Shown here in pieces: positions 44,892-55,900 of a stretch of DNA of 64,000 nt. Position 1 is the first letter of the stretch, and the number at the start of each line of letters is the position of its first letter. The position numbers and the translations under genes were made by a program. Source of the DNA: Dictyophora rubrovolvata (taxonomy: Eukaryota > Basidiomycota > Agaricomycetes > Phallales > Phallaceae); assembly GCA_029959195.1 (NCBI GenBank), contig CP114126.1:62001-126000 (forward strand), in the 5' to 3' direction. The notes beneath the pieces were generated by a model, which saw only the letters and a list, made by a program, of their open reading frames with translations, did no database searches and had not been told where the DNA came from.

Positions 44892-46092
44892 GAGCACGTT
44901 TGCAAAAAGTCTTAAAAAATCTTTTTTTTTGAGGTTTTTCCCCCCATCTGGAAGAAGAATAAAAAAACAACGCCTAGATACCACATTCTTTTGAAGATAT
45001 CTCTTTTATTTTCCCTTTTTTGTGTCCAAGATTTTTTGTCTTTCCCTGTTTTTCCCTGCTCGTTGTCGTTTGGTTTTTTTTTCTTTCTTTTTCCTTTTTT
45101 TTTTTTCACTCATCCCTTTTATGGGAATGTATAACAGCAATTTGAATCCAAAGCTATGGGAGGTGTCCCTTCTTTCTCCTTCTCTCTCTCTTTCACTCGA
45201 AAAAGTCCTGTCCTTTTCATTTCCTTTCTTTTGTTTTGTTTCGTTGCTCTCGCAAACCAGTGCTGTGTGGACATACGGACCTTTTAAACCTCCCAAAGCG
45301 AAATTTATTCCTCTGTTCCCCCCCCCCGCGCTTACTCAAGTTCTTCTCTTTCCAGGCTTGTTTCCTCCCTCCAAATCTGTTTCAATTAGAGACTTTTTTC
45401 TTCTTTTCTCTCTCTCTCTCATATTCCCGTTTGGGGGCTACTCTCATCTCTTTTTCTTCCTAGCCTGTCTCTCTCTCTATCGCGTTTCAAACTGTTGTGG
45501 CACTTACCCCGTGTGTGTGAATATTAGAAGTTGCATCAAGTAACAACCAAAATAAGAGTTTTTTTTTTCCGAAGAACCCAAAAAAAGTTAAACAAAAATT
45601 ATATATCATATATTTCCCTGACCCTGAACGCACGCACGCCTTGATTATGTATTATGTATAACAAAAATTTTGCAAATTGAAATCAAAGTTGTTATCCGCT
45701 GGATTTTCGATTGATGAATTTTTCCGACGTTTTTTGACTGATTTAGATATGCCATGCAACAAAAAAATAGATATGTTCTATTTACACTTGTTTACCCTAG
45801 TGATGTGTGTGTATTATGATTCCGTACCCCGCGTTTTTCCAAAGGCAAGGCGTCTATTTGAAAATGGCTGGTTCTCTCTCTCCCGAGTTATGTTATGTCA
45901 TTGTTTTTTTTTTATATTTTTTGATTTTTAGGAGACTTTGTTGCGCGCGTCTATAATATTAGCGAGCGTGTTTTTTTTTTCCGGGTTTCATGTCATGTCA
46001 TTCAAGTTGAACGGCGCCGCATAATCTTTGAAGCATATTGTATTGTTCAGAGCCTAGAATTTGGGTGAGTCCTTTTTGCCGGGATGTACATG

Positions 46093-46157
46093 CATACATA
46101 CATACATACATACATAGCGCTCTTGTTTGTTCGGAAGGAAGGAAGGAAGGAAGGAAA
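46093..46157. repeat. CATA and GGAA microsatellites
   Basis: About six CATA units (46093-46116), then after 16 bp about six GGAA units (46133-46154) that degrade to AAGAAGGG. Confidence 0.85.
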
Positions 46158-46698
46158 GAAGGGAGAAACCCGAAAAGGCTTGTATGTATGTTACCCCGCG
46201 TAACAGTGGAAGTGGGACTCACTGGAGAGGGTGTCTGATGATGTGTACTGTTATGGGTGTCCCGCCCAGTAATTACATATTATACGCGCGCGTGTGTGTC
46301 TGCGTGTGTTCAAGTCGGATGCCATGTAATTAAACGGTTTAAATGAACGAAATCAATACAATTTCGGGAGGATGAGGAAAGAAGGGATTGTGTATGTATG
46401 TATGTGTCACGCCATCAACAATTTAATTGTTCGGATGGAATGGCGTGGCGTGAAAGTAAAAGTAAAGTGAAAGCGAAAAAGTGAAAAAGTTGTTTGGCTT
46501 CAAGCCGGGCGTTTCAATTACTGTACTACTCGGAATTGGTCTTGTCATGGGGAGGTGCGGCACACTGCCCACCCGCAGTCGAATTTATTTATTCAAATTT
46601 GTATATGTGACCATCTTTTGACCCAACGTTTGTCTTTTTTTTTTTCTTTGCCAAAATCACAAGTAGCCATGCACCACTGGCATGGCTCATAACTCATG

Positions 46699-46699
<1 letters not shown>

Positions 46700-46734
<35 letters not shown>
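46700..46734. repeat. AC dinucleotide microsatellite
   Basis: About 17 uninterrupted CA units. Confidence 0.95.
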
Positions 46735-46739
<5 letters not shown>

Positions 46740-47697
46740 GAGAGATAGGAGAAGCTGTTCCCCGTGTATTGTACACTCCTTTACCAGAACCATCATAAAT
46801 GAAGAATTACCATGTAATTCATAGAGAGCCAGGCATCAATCTAACAAATCCAAATACTATATATATTTGTACAGTGCTGTACCACTGAACCAGAGAGAAG
46901 TTTAGGATTACCACAGAGTTGCGCGCATGCAATCAAACATCTAGATCTGATGTTTTGATCTTTGATTATCTGGTGAAGCAGCAACTGGAGGAACTAGGGG
47001 CTGTGTTTATTTATCTCGCCTTGCAATTGCCAGCGATCAGTTGAAAAGGCTGTGTTCAGCGGTGTAACATACAACGTAAATATATGTATGTATTCCGAAG
47101 ATAAAGAGCGCTATTAATAGGCTAAATAATCCCGACTCGAGTAAAACTCCTTGTCTAGACTTGATCGAGGAAATCTGCATAGCCCTGTCTCGGTGGCAAG
47201 ATTTACGAATTCAATAAGGCTGTCATCATGGCAATGTGTGCAAAATAGATGCGGTACGATTAGATATAATATATATTCCGTAGTGATATGTATTAGTACA
47301 TGCCCACAAATTGTGTCTAAATAGTAAATTTTTGAAGCAGGAAAAAAAAAATCGGCTAAAGAAAAAAAAAAAAAAAAAAAGAAATATACAAATGTTTGTC
47401 CTAGAGATAACTTGTCCCTTATAGATCCCTAATCCGTATATGCGTTGTTCCTGCAAAATTACTCCGGTGCATTCGTCGAGAAAGAAATGAATTCCAAAGG
47501 GGGAGCCGACATGGATGCCGGTGGGTTAGGAGGAGAGAGGGGCATTGAAAAAAGTGAGGGGATGATAACCTTATACATGAGATCATGACATAACCAATAA
47601 TATCAAAACCGAAAAAAAAAAAAAAGAGCGAGAGAGGAGAAAGAAGGGTGTGCATCTTTTCCATTTCCGTTTATCACGAATGAACGTTCTCTATGTA

Positions 47698-48999
47698 TTA
47701 AGTCTCAAAGTCGACTTGGCGCATGGACATTTCATCCTCGTCCAGTAGCCGCACACGCGATTCTTGAGCCTGAGGAAGCTGTATAAAGCTGCGTGTCGAT
47801 CTGTGGTGAGTATATGATGTTCGGGATAACGATGTGTGCCTCGAGTTTGTACGAGAATGGGGCGAGTGTGGGCGAGAAAGGGATTGAGTCTGGTGGGAGG
47901 GACGGGATGATCGAGCCCCGGAACGGGGTAGTGACGGTACTGAAGATGTTCGGATATGGTCTCGACCGCGACTTCCTCCTTCAAGGTGCCCGAGATGTCC
48001 GCGGTAATCCTCATCGTCATTGTCTAGTTCATCATTTACGGCACGCCGAGCGACGTAAGTCAGATATAGGAATATCGCTACGCATAGGACAATCCCTGAA
48101 ATGGTATAAATCGTTGATAGCGTATCATCGTCGTCGCCGGCGTTATTACTCCCGCCTGCTTCTTCTTTCTGAGCGTGATCTTTCAAATGATGAGCAGCAA
48201 ACGAATGGATGCCCGCTCCGATACTGGTATGAATGACGACTTTGCACAAGGACAGTGCGGTGCACCAAAGGTATGTTGTAAAAGACAAAGTGTGAGAGGC
48301 CGCAAGAAGGACGTTCATTAAATTGTATGGGTATGGAGCGATGCGGATGAGAAGTAGAAGCTGCGGTTTCCGTTCTATTGCTCTGACTGCCCGTCTAAGA
48401 GATGTGGTATGCGTGAGAAGATGAGACATGGTTTCCCGAAAATAGTGCCTTGAGAACAGAAAAACAATGACGGCGCCGGACAGGGCGGCGGTGTATGACA
48501 CGAAGGCACCTGGCCAAGTGCCGAAGGTGTACCCTGACAACACGATCAAAGTTGAATATAGAGGAAAAGGAGCTATGTATGTATGTATGTATGTATGTAT
48601 GTAGGAGGCAGAGACGCATATTAAAAAGACAGTGACAGTGACAAACGACAGCGAATAATGATGTTAGATCAAAAACTCTTGTAAAAGAAAAGAAGAGAAC
48701 GACTTCTTACGGATAGTAGTCACGAAAATCATCAAGTAAATGATGCCGTACCCGTACATACCCTCGTTTTGCAGATAATGCGACAAATCGTCCAGAGCGG
48801 TGAACAGCTCATTTTTCCAGAACGCGATTGCGAGGAGAAAGCCGATACTAGTTATGACCCACGATCCTATTCCGAGCCAGGGTTTTAGCTTGTCGGGTAT
48901 TGAGCAGCAGGGGGATGATAGGTCTGTCGAATAGTCGCTGTCGTAAGGCGGGATACGACTCGGAGGCAACGGTGGGTATTGATCGTCTGGCAGCGCCAT
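47698..48999 (-). CDS. VTT-domain (TVP38/DedA) membrane protein
   Basis: Multi-span protein of the Golgi or endomembranes. From 48999: MALPDDQYPPLPPSR, a helix LGIGSWVITSIGFLLAIAFW, a second MYGYGIIYLMIFVTTI, then after an intron PPFPLYSTLIVLSGYTFGTWPGAFVSYTAALSGAVIVFLFSRHYF, the VTT signature with PFPL, GYTFG, and the reentrant-loop pattern. RIAPYPYNLMNVLLAAS follows, then helices in LWCTALSLCKVVIHTSIGAG and TIYTISGIVLCVAIFLYLTYVA. The C-terminal 110 residues are Ser/Arg/His-rich and cytosolic. The intron at 48573-48710 ends in a CATA repeat directly before the 3' AG. The upstream neighbour is divergent. Confidence 0.88.
48574..48603 (-). repeat. GTAT/CATA microsatellite at an intron 3' end
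   Basis: Seven GTAT units on the plus strand. On the coding strand they read (CATA)n and run directly into the AG of the VTT-gene intron. Confidence 0.9.
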
Positions 49000-49328
49000 G
49001 TCGGGCGGGATGAGGAGCGATGGGGAGGAAAGAGGACGGGGAAAGAGAAAGAGAGAACGTCCACGTCGCACTCAGTTCTTGACAAGCAATTTTAATTGGG
49101 TATCGGTGTATTGGTTTCGTCGACCAAAACTGCAAGGCACAGCTTGCAATAGCTGCACATGGCCTGGGTCCTGTCACATGGTCACCCATCTCATATGGCC
49201 TGTCACACATTGGCTCTCCGACGACCTTGTACTCCTTGGCTAAAACAAACAAGTTCCCAAGGGACGTCCCGAAAAGAAAAAACAGCTCTCATGAAGTTTC
49301 CCATTACTGCGATTGGGAGGAAGAGGAG

Positions 49329-49700
49329 ATGGAATTCCACCTCGACTCGTCGCAGCCCCCATGCGGAATGGTATTCTCAAATTTTACCCTCCATGATCCC
49401 AATCACGCTTCTCGGTTCAACCTGCTATATGGTGAGCCTATGGCGTCCAAGGCGTTTTTTGTTTGCAACATGCCAACCATCTTTGCTAATGTTTGTACGC
49501 GATTAAAGATGCTCCACCTAATTCAAACCCACCTAGCTGCTGAAAAGCGCGCAGATCAATACAAAGAACGAATCGCTTCTTTAGAGGATGAGTTAGAATC
49601 ATTGCGTCGATACTCTAGCTCCAACTCCAACTCCAACTCCAACTCCACTGCGCCACCGTCCCGTCACTCGTTGTTCTCATTCTTACAGTGGTGGAAATAA
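49329..49700 (+). CDS. Small hypothetical protein with coiled coil
   Basis: Unrecognised. From 49329: MEFHLDSSQPPCGMVFSNF, HDPNHASRFNLLYG, then a helix AAEKRADQYKERIASLEDELESLRRY likely to be a coiled coil, then an (NS) repeat and end FSFLQWWK. A possible intron from GTGAGC at about 49432, with a GCTAAT branch-like site, to CACCTAG would join LLYG to AAEKRADQ and shorten the protein. The unspliced frame is also open. The true start may be upstream in the 330 bp shared with the VTT gene. Coding status is uncertain. Confidence 0.4.
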   Translation: MEFHLDSSQPPCGMVFSNFTLHDPNHASRFNLLYGEPMASKAFFVCNMPTIFANVCTRLKMLHLIQTHLAAEKRADQYKERIASLEDELESLRRYSSSNSNSNSNSTAPPSRHSLFSFLQWWK

Positions 49701-49868
49701 ATATGAAAAAAAATAAAATAAAATAGCAAATTGATATTGATTCCCAAGAAAAAGAACAAGAACTGCGGACAACAATTTGAAAACAGAATCGAGTATACTT
49801 GAAAAGGTAACACGAGATATGATAGGAAATCAAAGGAAGAACGGTATGTGTGTGCGGGTGCGTGTTTA

Positions 49869-51659
49869 TTATGACGTCGATACGGCTTTCATCAATATGG
49901 TTCTATGGCGATCATATAACTTCACCGAACTGCCCGCCCCATGACGACGACTCAGCAGCAGATTCCAGATCCCAGATTAACCGCGAACACTCACCTCAAA
50001 ATAGCCGACATCAATCCTGATATGGGCATGACTGCACGTCTTCCTCGCTGAAGTTTAAAGCATTCATAACCTATAATACCGCAAGTTAACAGTTTTGCTT
50101 GGAAACTCATGCAACTGCGCGGTGTCACTCACTGACGAAAATAAGGTCCAAAATTAATTTGGCTCGGGATACCCGAAGCCAGAAATACTGCTTCCGAACT
50201 CTATCCAGCTCCTTCTCCAGCTCCTGTATATGAACGTTATTTGTTGAACCTGTCATAATAGGTTGTCCATCTGCCCCGAAAGTCGCAGCGAATAACCTTG
50301 CTTCAGCTTTTGAAAGAATTACTCAGTCAATTCCGCTTTCAGCCCCCCTTTTTTTTTTTTCTTTTTTTTTGTCGGGTTTCGGTTTCACGCACCTTCGTCC
50401 ATCAGATTTTTAACCATGCCCTGTTCAACTCCAACCTCGACTAGACCAACCAATGTCGCACTAAACCAGCACCAGTCAGCTAGTCTAGCGGCTTTAGTAC
50501 CAACCCGTTGTCCAATTAGACCAAGGCGCGAAAATGTCGCAATGTCATCTGCTAAACCATTTAACATGTCCAATAAAAGCGGTGGAGGGGCATGAAGGAA
50601 TGTGTGCAAGAGCGGTGGCTTTGGTAGTTTCTTGCCCCCGGATGTCGAAGCGGTAAAGGGTATTCGTTGAGGAGCCGTTATGGTTATATAGGGTGTTAGC
50701 CAGTTGAACATTATTAAACATTTTCTGAGATAAAAGCGGGGCATGTTAGTTATATGTGTTATGTGTGCGCGCTGTTTATGCCGATCCGTACCTCGCAAGT
50801 GAAAGTCCTGAAGTGGTTTTGTCCAACCTTTCCAACACATTAGTTTCCCAGAACGGTCGAGATTGTCTCGTCCAACGGGAGCGTAAACTGGTGTGAAAAA
50901 AGAGATAAACTTTGATAGTATACTGAATTAATTTCTGAAAAAGAAAAGAGATTAAGAAGCGAAGAATGAAACGATGACGATAGTACACACCAAGGCTTTA
51001 TCACGTCCTGTACTACTCGCCAACATCTCTCTCCATATTTCTTCTTTTCTGACCTTTTTACCTGCTCGTTGTTCGAGGATTTCTTCGTCTACGTCGTCAT
51101 CGTCGTCGTCGCCTTCAAAATCTGGTTCATCCTTCTCACGAGCGAATTCACCGGAGCCAGCCCCAATGCGACCCGTAATATTGCTATTATTATTGCTATA
51201 AGTATTGTTGTTATTGCCATGGCCATTGTTGACGGTCGAGACACTGGCACTCAAGCCAGCGCCGAATCCAGGAGATGCAGAGGCGTATCCAAACTGGGAG
51301 TTCATTCCCATTCCCATCCCGACATTCATCATACTCATGCTCATATTGGCTCCTTGACTTGGACCACCCATAATGGATGTGCGAGGCGTTCTTGGTGGGT
51401 GTGCTGAGAGAGGGTTCATTTGGAAGGAGGATGTCGAGGCAGAGGGATCGTACGAAGGTGGGTAGAATGCTATACCGCTGCTTGACAAACTCTGAGTGTG
51501 GTTACGACCGGATCCATTAGAGCTGTGGCTGACAAGGACGCCGTGTTCATCGACACTGCTGTCGTCCAAGCTGCTCGAGCGTTTGTGAAGATGACTCCCA
51601 AAGCCACCACCATCGTTAGAGGTCGGACTGTGTGCGTTCGGAAAGGATATCGTTGACAT
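49869..51659 (-). CDS. PEX11: PEX11-family peroxisome proliferation protein, long N-terminal extension
   Basis: Membrane-shaping protein of peroxisomes. The N-terminal 240 residues are Ser/Asn/Gly/Met-rich, with SMSMMNVGMGMGMN and an acidic run GDDDDDDVDEE, then EIWREMLASSTGRDKAL. The PEX11 core follows after an intron: KLIQYTIKVYLFFHTSLRSRW, RPFWETNVLERLDKTTSGLSLARKCLIMFNWLTP, PPLLLDMLNGLADDIATFSRLGLIG, AARLADWCWFSATLVGLVEVGV, IQELEKELDRVRKQYFWLRVSRAKLILDLIFV and GLMSAIL. A last intron (GTGAGT..GGGCAG) would add SSVKLYDRHRTILMKAVSTS; without it the protein ends ILR at 49972. The core pattern fits; the extension is unusual for PEX11. Confidence 0.8.
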
Positions 51660-51666
51660 TTCCTGG

Positions 51667-51700
51667 ATATATATATATATATATGTGTGTGTGCGTGTGT
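51667..51700. repeat. TA/TG microsatellite upstream of the PEX11-like gene
   Basis: About nine AT units then GT/GC units, ending within 10 bp of the PEX11-like ATG on the minus strand. Confidence 0.85.
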
Positions 51701-51941
51701 TTGTTTGAGATAGATAATACGATAATGCGAGTTTCAAGTTTTTAATTTCCCTTCTCTTTTTTTCAATCAAAACTGCTGGTTGGAGGAACGACGCATGCAG
51801 TTCAGAGAAGGCTGTTTTTCGCGTTCTGGGCGCCTCTCAGTGACCAAACAAAGCCAAACAGATTCACGTAGGTTCCCCCTTGCAGGCCACACAATTTTGT
51901 CATTTGAAAGTGTTTTACGCTACGCACAAGAAGAATTTATT

Positions 51942-51964
51942 ACTTTTACTTTTACTTTTACTTT
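51942..51964 (+). repeat. ACTTTT hexamer repeat before the Tctex1 gene
   Basis: Nearly four tandem ACTTTT units ending 5 bp before the ATG at 51969, so in the 5' leader. Confidence 0.8.
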
Positions 51965-51968
51965 GTCA

Positions 51969-52971
51969 ATGGCCACGAGCACGAGCACCACTATGTACAA
52001 CGGAGTCATCGTGAACTCAACCTTAGCACTGCCGTCGTCGTCGGCCATTCCAGCTCTGCGAACTCATCTCCAATCTCGACATGTTTCGAATAATTCATCG
52101 CCCGTTCCCAACTCAAATGGTTCCAATGCTTCGCGTTCCTCAGCACCTTCGCCATCTGCTTCGCCTACTCGTCCTAAATTTGATGGGCTGCTTCTCAAAA
52201 CGTATATGAAAAAATTGCTGGCGTCGACGCTCGGTTCGTCTACTTGGCCGGATGTCAAAGACAAGGATCGTGTCAAAATGTGGTGTCGTGAGGTGGGTGA
52301 GAGGATCAAAGAGAGAGCTGTTGGTGCGTTTCTTTCGGTTTTGTGAGCAATTACACCTTGAATAATATGCCTGATGTTACTACTCCTCTCAAAGAGATCG
52401 AACCAAGGGGCTTGTAAGTCTGTTTTTATTTCGTGCTTATTATGCCCATTGTCATCTTCTTCTTTTTTCCCAACCAGTAAATACATGGTTACTACGCAGA
52501 TTAACGAGAATCTCGGTCAAGGTGGCCGAGCGGACCTCGTTTGTCACTGGGAAGACTCAGATACAGTCATACAAGAGGTATACGCAAACGTACGTGGACA
52601 TATTTCTGACGTGTCAACCATGAACCCAGTTAAACCCATTCATATTTTCAAAGGACTCATTAATATGTGTTTGCATTGTATTCGCGGTTCGGACTGTATA
52701 ATATTGATCGTGACAAGTCATTCACCCATTCCAATCTTTTTAACGACCTCTCATGAACCATATCATTCCCCTTCCGCCTCCATACCCAGAACCCAAGTTT
52801 GTTCTACCCTTACTGTATTAATAAATCACTACGAAATTGCACTTTTCCTTTAAAAATATCTTCTCGCTCTCCCTTTCCGGCCGTTCATTCTATCTAAAAT
52901 CCATTCCGCTTCGTCTAACCGGTATATCAATTATCTCCTTTAAGACCGCTCTTTGCGATTCCGTCGCCTGA
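51969..52971 (+). CDS. Tctex1-family dynein light chain
   Basis: Light chain likely bound to cytoplasmic dynein. The first exon has a Ser/Asn-rich N-terminus (MATSTSTTMYNGVIVN) and then FDGLLLKTYMKKLLASTLGSSTWPDVKDKDRVKMWCREVGERIKERAV. Introns join this to EIEPRGFKYMVTTQINENLGQGGRADLVCHWEDSDTVIQEVYAN, the core strands of Tctex1. The last exon is uncertain. A donor GTACGT at 52591 with an acceptor TTTAAG at 52944 gives N-TALCDSVA and a stop at 52971, which resembles the short final strand of the family but needs a 354-nt intron. Otherwise the frame runs on to 52853 with non-family sequence. The N-terminal extension before the fold is about 65 residues. Confidence 0.8.
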
Positions 52972-55900
52972 CCACTTGGGACTGGTTAACACCCCTGGAG
53001 GCGAAATGTATCCATTTCCTCGACTTCAATATGGACGCGCGGCGGCACACCCAGATGCCGACCACACATAACGTTTGTCGGCTTCATTTTATCAATTGAC
53101 CTTGTCATTTCCAATAAATATACATACATAGGTACGGGTTTCCTTCGCTTAACCTCATCTATCTGAAAACAGATACATAGTATGTTGTTATATCCATTTT
53201 TGACCTTGTGCGATAAAATGATGTCGCAAGTCTCTTAGTATAACTGGAAGCTTTATAATGACTAATTATACTTTTTAAGAAAGAGAGAAGGAGTCACTTG
53301 GCTCGCTCGCTAGAAAAATCCGGTGCGCGTATGAACTGCTGTCCTTTATGATAGAAAAAGGATATCGTAAGAGACGATTGGATTTAGTAATGACACCGAA
53401 ATTCATTAACACAGCGGTATTCAATTCAAATTCAAATTCAAGAGTTCCGTTCGGAAGGCCGAATCGTATACATACACATAATGATAATATATCACCATCT
53501 GGTTGTCCGCCACAAATCAAATCAAATAATTATCCGCGACAATACAGAGTACAGCGCTTCACTGATCTGTGTCTACGCATACTTTCTTTATCTAGATAAA
53601 TGGACATCTTGATTCTTTGGAGAAGCAGGTTAACCTTAAATTCCTTCCTTCGAACGCTTGGCCCGTCCTGCATCTAAGATCGCGACACATTTTGACCTCA
53701 AATGGCTTCAAAGTTCCTTCGGGTCCCTAAAGCTATGTCTTTCAAATCTGATCGGTCAAATCGTGTTGGCATGCAAAGCCTGTTTTTCTTTCGAAAACCC
53801 CCCTAACGCCAAGCTGTCAATTTATCTCGACATTGACGTGTATTTCATTTCAACATTAAATTTAAATTTCTCACTCCGTCGCCACCTCAAATATTGAACG
53901 TGCCTCCCCAATTCCGTAGACTGGCAATTCAAAAATGAAGAATGAAATATGCACGCTGACCATCAAACAGTGCGGCATCTCATACCAATGGCACTGGCAA
54001 ATTTTCTATTGATGTCGATGCCAATGTCTATTACTGGCGTGGTACATCACTTTGAGGACAAATAATCGAAATTGGAGCCTCTTTCCATTTTCGTTGGGTG
54101 AGCGCTGATCATTTAACAACTTGCACTTGTCAAGTCTTCTGTTGTAACGGAGTATATTTTAAATTACATATACACACATAGTATATGAAGGTGCCCGTGA
54201 TCTTTTCGACTAGCTTCACACTCCGCATTGATGCACGATGCAATTGTAATGGTAAAGGCATGAAACTTCAAGTTACAAATTGCAAAATCTCTGCCATGGC
54301 CAGGGGCCGCACCGAGTGAGTGCCAGTTAGACTTGCGGGCTCCAAAGCTTTCCGAGTATTTTTGATTCCGTATGGATGACTGACAGGACCTGACATGGAC
54401 AAACAAACATCTGTAAATTAGTACTTATCATTGATGTGATTCCAAGTAATAAATTTGAGGGTGAGTACCTTATTTATTTCAGATGGCTCGGGGACTCCCG
54501 TAAGTTATGGTGACCTTTCGAACTAGTACGTGGATCCAGAAATAAAAATTGACAGTGCTCTCCCCCAAGTCGTTGCCCGCCATATGCATTCTTTCAAGGG
54601 GAACGTCCGGCCTATCAAAGAAAAAAAATAGCCACGCAGACCACCTGAATTGCAAAACCCGTCTGGTTTTCTATGTATAATGATGGTATATGTATTAGTT
54701 ATCTCTTATAACTCCGGAATCAATTTCCGAATTGAATACGAGCCTGGCTAGTTAATTAAACCCTCTCGTAATTGTAACTGTATGGCTTGATTTGCTGATC
54801 CTGAAGTTCAACAGACTGTATTTAAAACCGGTGACTAATAGACGTTTTTGAAGACTTGAAAGTGCCCGCAAAAGAGGGGTTAATACTTTAGTACCAGTTG
54901 CTCCAACTTCAACTACATCACATAAGTATCAAATCCCAATTACAAAACGGATCCGATGACTTCTAGTTTACTGAGATATTGCGCACTTCCCCACGTGGAC
55001 TTGAAAAGAAAATTTTAGTGCTACTGGGAAGTCGTTCATCGTACTTCTGCACTTCCAAATTCTGATTCGTAGAAGGATAATAGAATTTGCTTTGTAAGTA
55101 TCGTGGGTTGTGGTACAGACACTTGCTATCTATCAAAGTCCACCTGATCATGTCATTCGAGAGTTTGAGGTGGTGGATCATGCGAATCCTGGTTTTATTC
55201 AATTAACTCTAAGCGGTCCGTCCGCGTGTGATCACAGTTTGGGGGGGTTGGGGTATCCGGATATTACTAGTAGTTTCGGGTTAACGCATGACGAGCTGGT
55301 ATGACGAATGGGTATTTTTATATATATAGAGCAGTGAGTAGCTTTCAAAAATTCCACATGCGGTTCACTGATTGGCATGTACTATGTATGTATGCACGCA
55401 CGTAGTAAAAATTCCCTCCAATCATAGTCGGTTCCCTCATCGATTGACCTAAGTTTATTAAGTATACTTAAGCAGTATCTGAAAAAAAGAACCCGACACG
55501 GTATTGTATATACAAGCTCTGCGGTCAATTATTTAACACATTCCACCAGTGTGGCGCTACTTGCGAGAAAAAGTTTTTCAGGAGCTACATAGGGGGTGTC
55601 GGACATTTTCACGACCAATCGAGTTGACTGTTTGTAAATTCAAAACGAGCTGTCAATCCATTCAGAGCCACGTTAGAATTGATTATTGTCTTATCTCGTG
55701 GTCGGATCCGGAACCTCCTTCCCCGAGTAATACAAATCTACTGATTTCAATTTATGTATGCCTAACCGAGTTATTTTTATTGCATTTCTACTGTCTGACA
55801 GCCTCCATCTAAACATGCGAGTGAAGTTTGAATGCATTTTGGACTATGGAGGATATACACATGCGACGAGCCTGTGACGCACATATTTTTAAAAAAGGTT

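Larger units (their letters stand above)
44892..47697. other. 2.8 kb intergenic region rich in simple repeats
   Basis: From 44990 to about 45540 the plus strand is T/C-rich and gives a long open but low-complexity frame (FFSFFFLFFFS), which I do not accept as a gene. Further on are CATA, GGAA, TG and AC microsatellites (46093-46734), and an A run at about 47362-47380. No gene-like frame or splice pattern was seen. Confidence 0.5.

Noticed and set aside
45022-45543. A 173-codon open frame in T/C-rich DNA after the HSF-type gene
   Set aside because: Its product is a run of Phe, Ser and Leu from a pyrimidine tract, with no motif and no conserved-looking segment.
46093-46734. Cluster of microsatellites as a possible CRISPR-like or centromeric array
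   Set aside because: The units are 2-4 bp simple repeats with no spacers or higher-order unit; ordinary slippage explains them.
55110-55812. Short open frames in the gene-free block that might be a broken transposon or gene
   Set aside because: I could not recognise any transposase, integrase, polymerase or host family in them, and no terminal repeats were found by eye.
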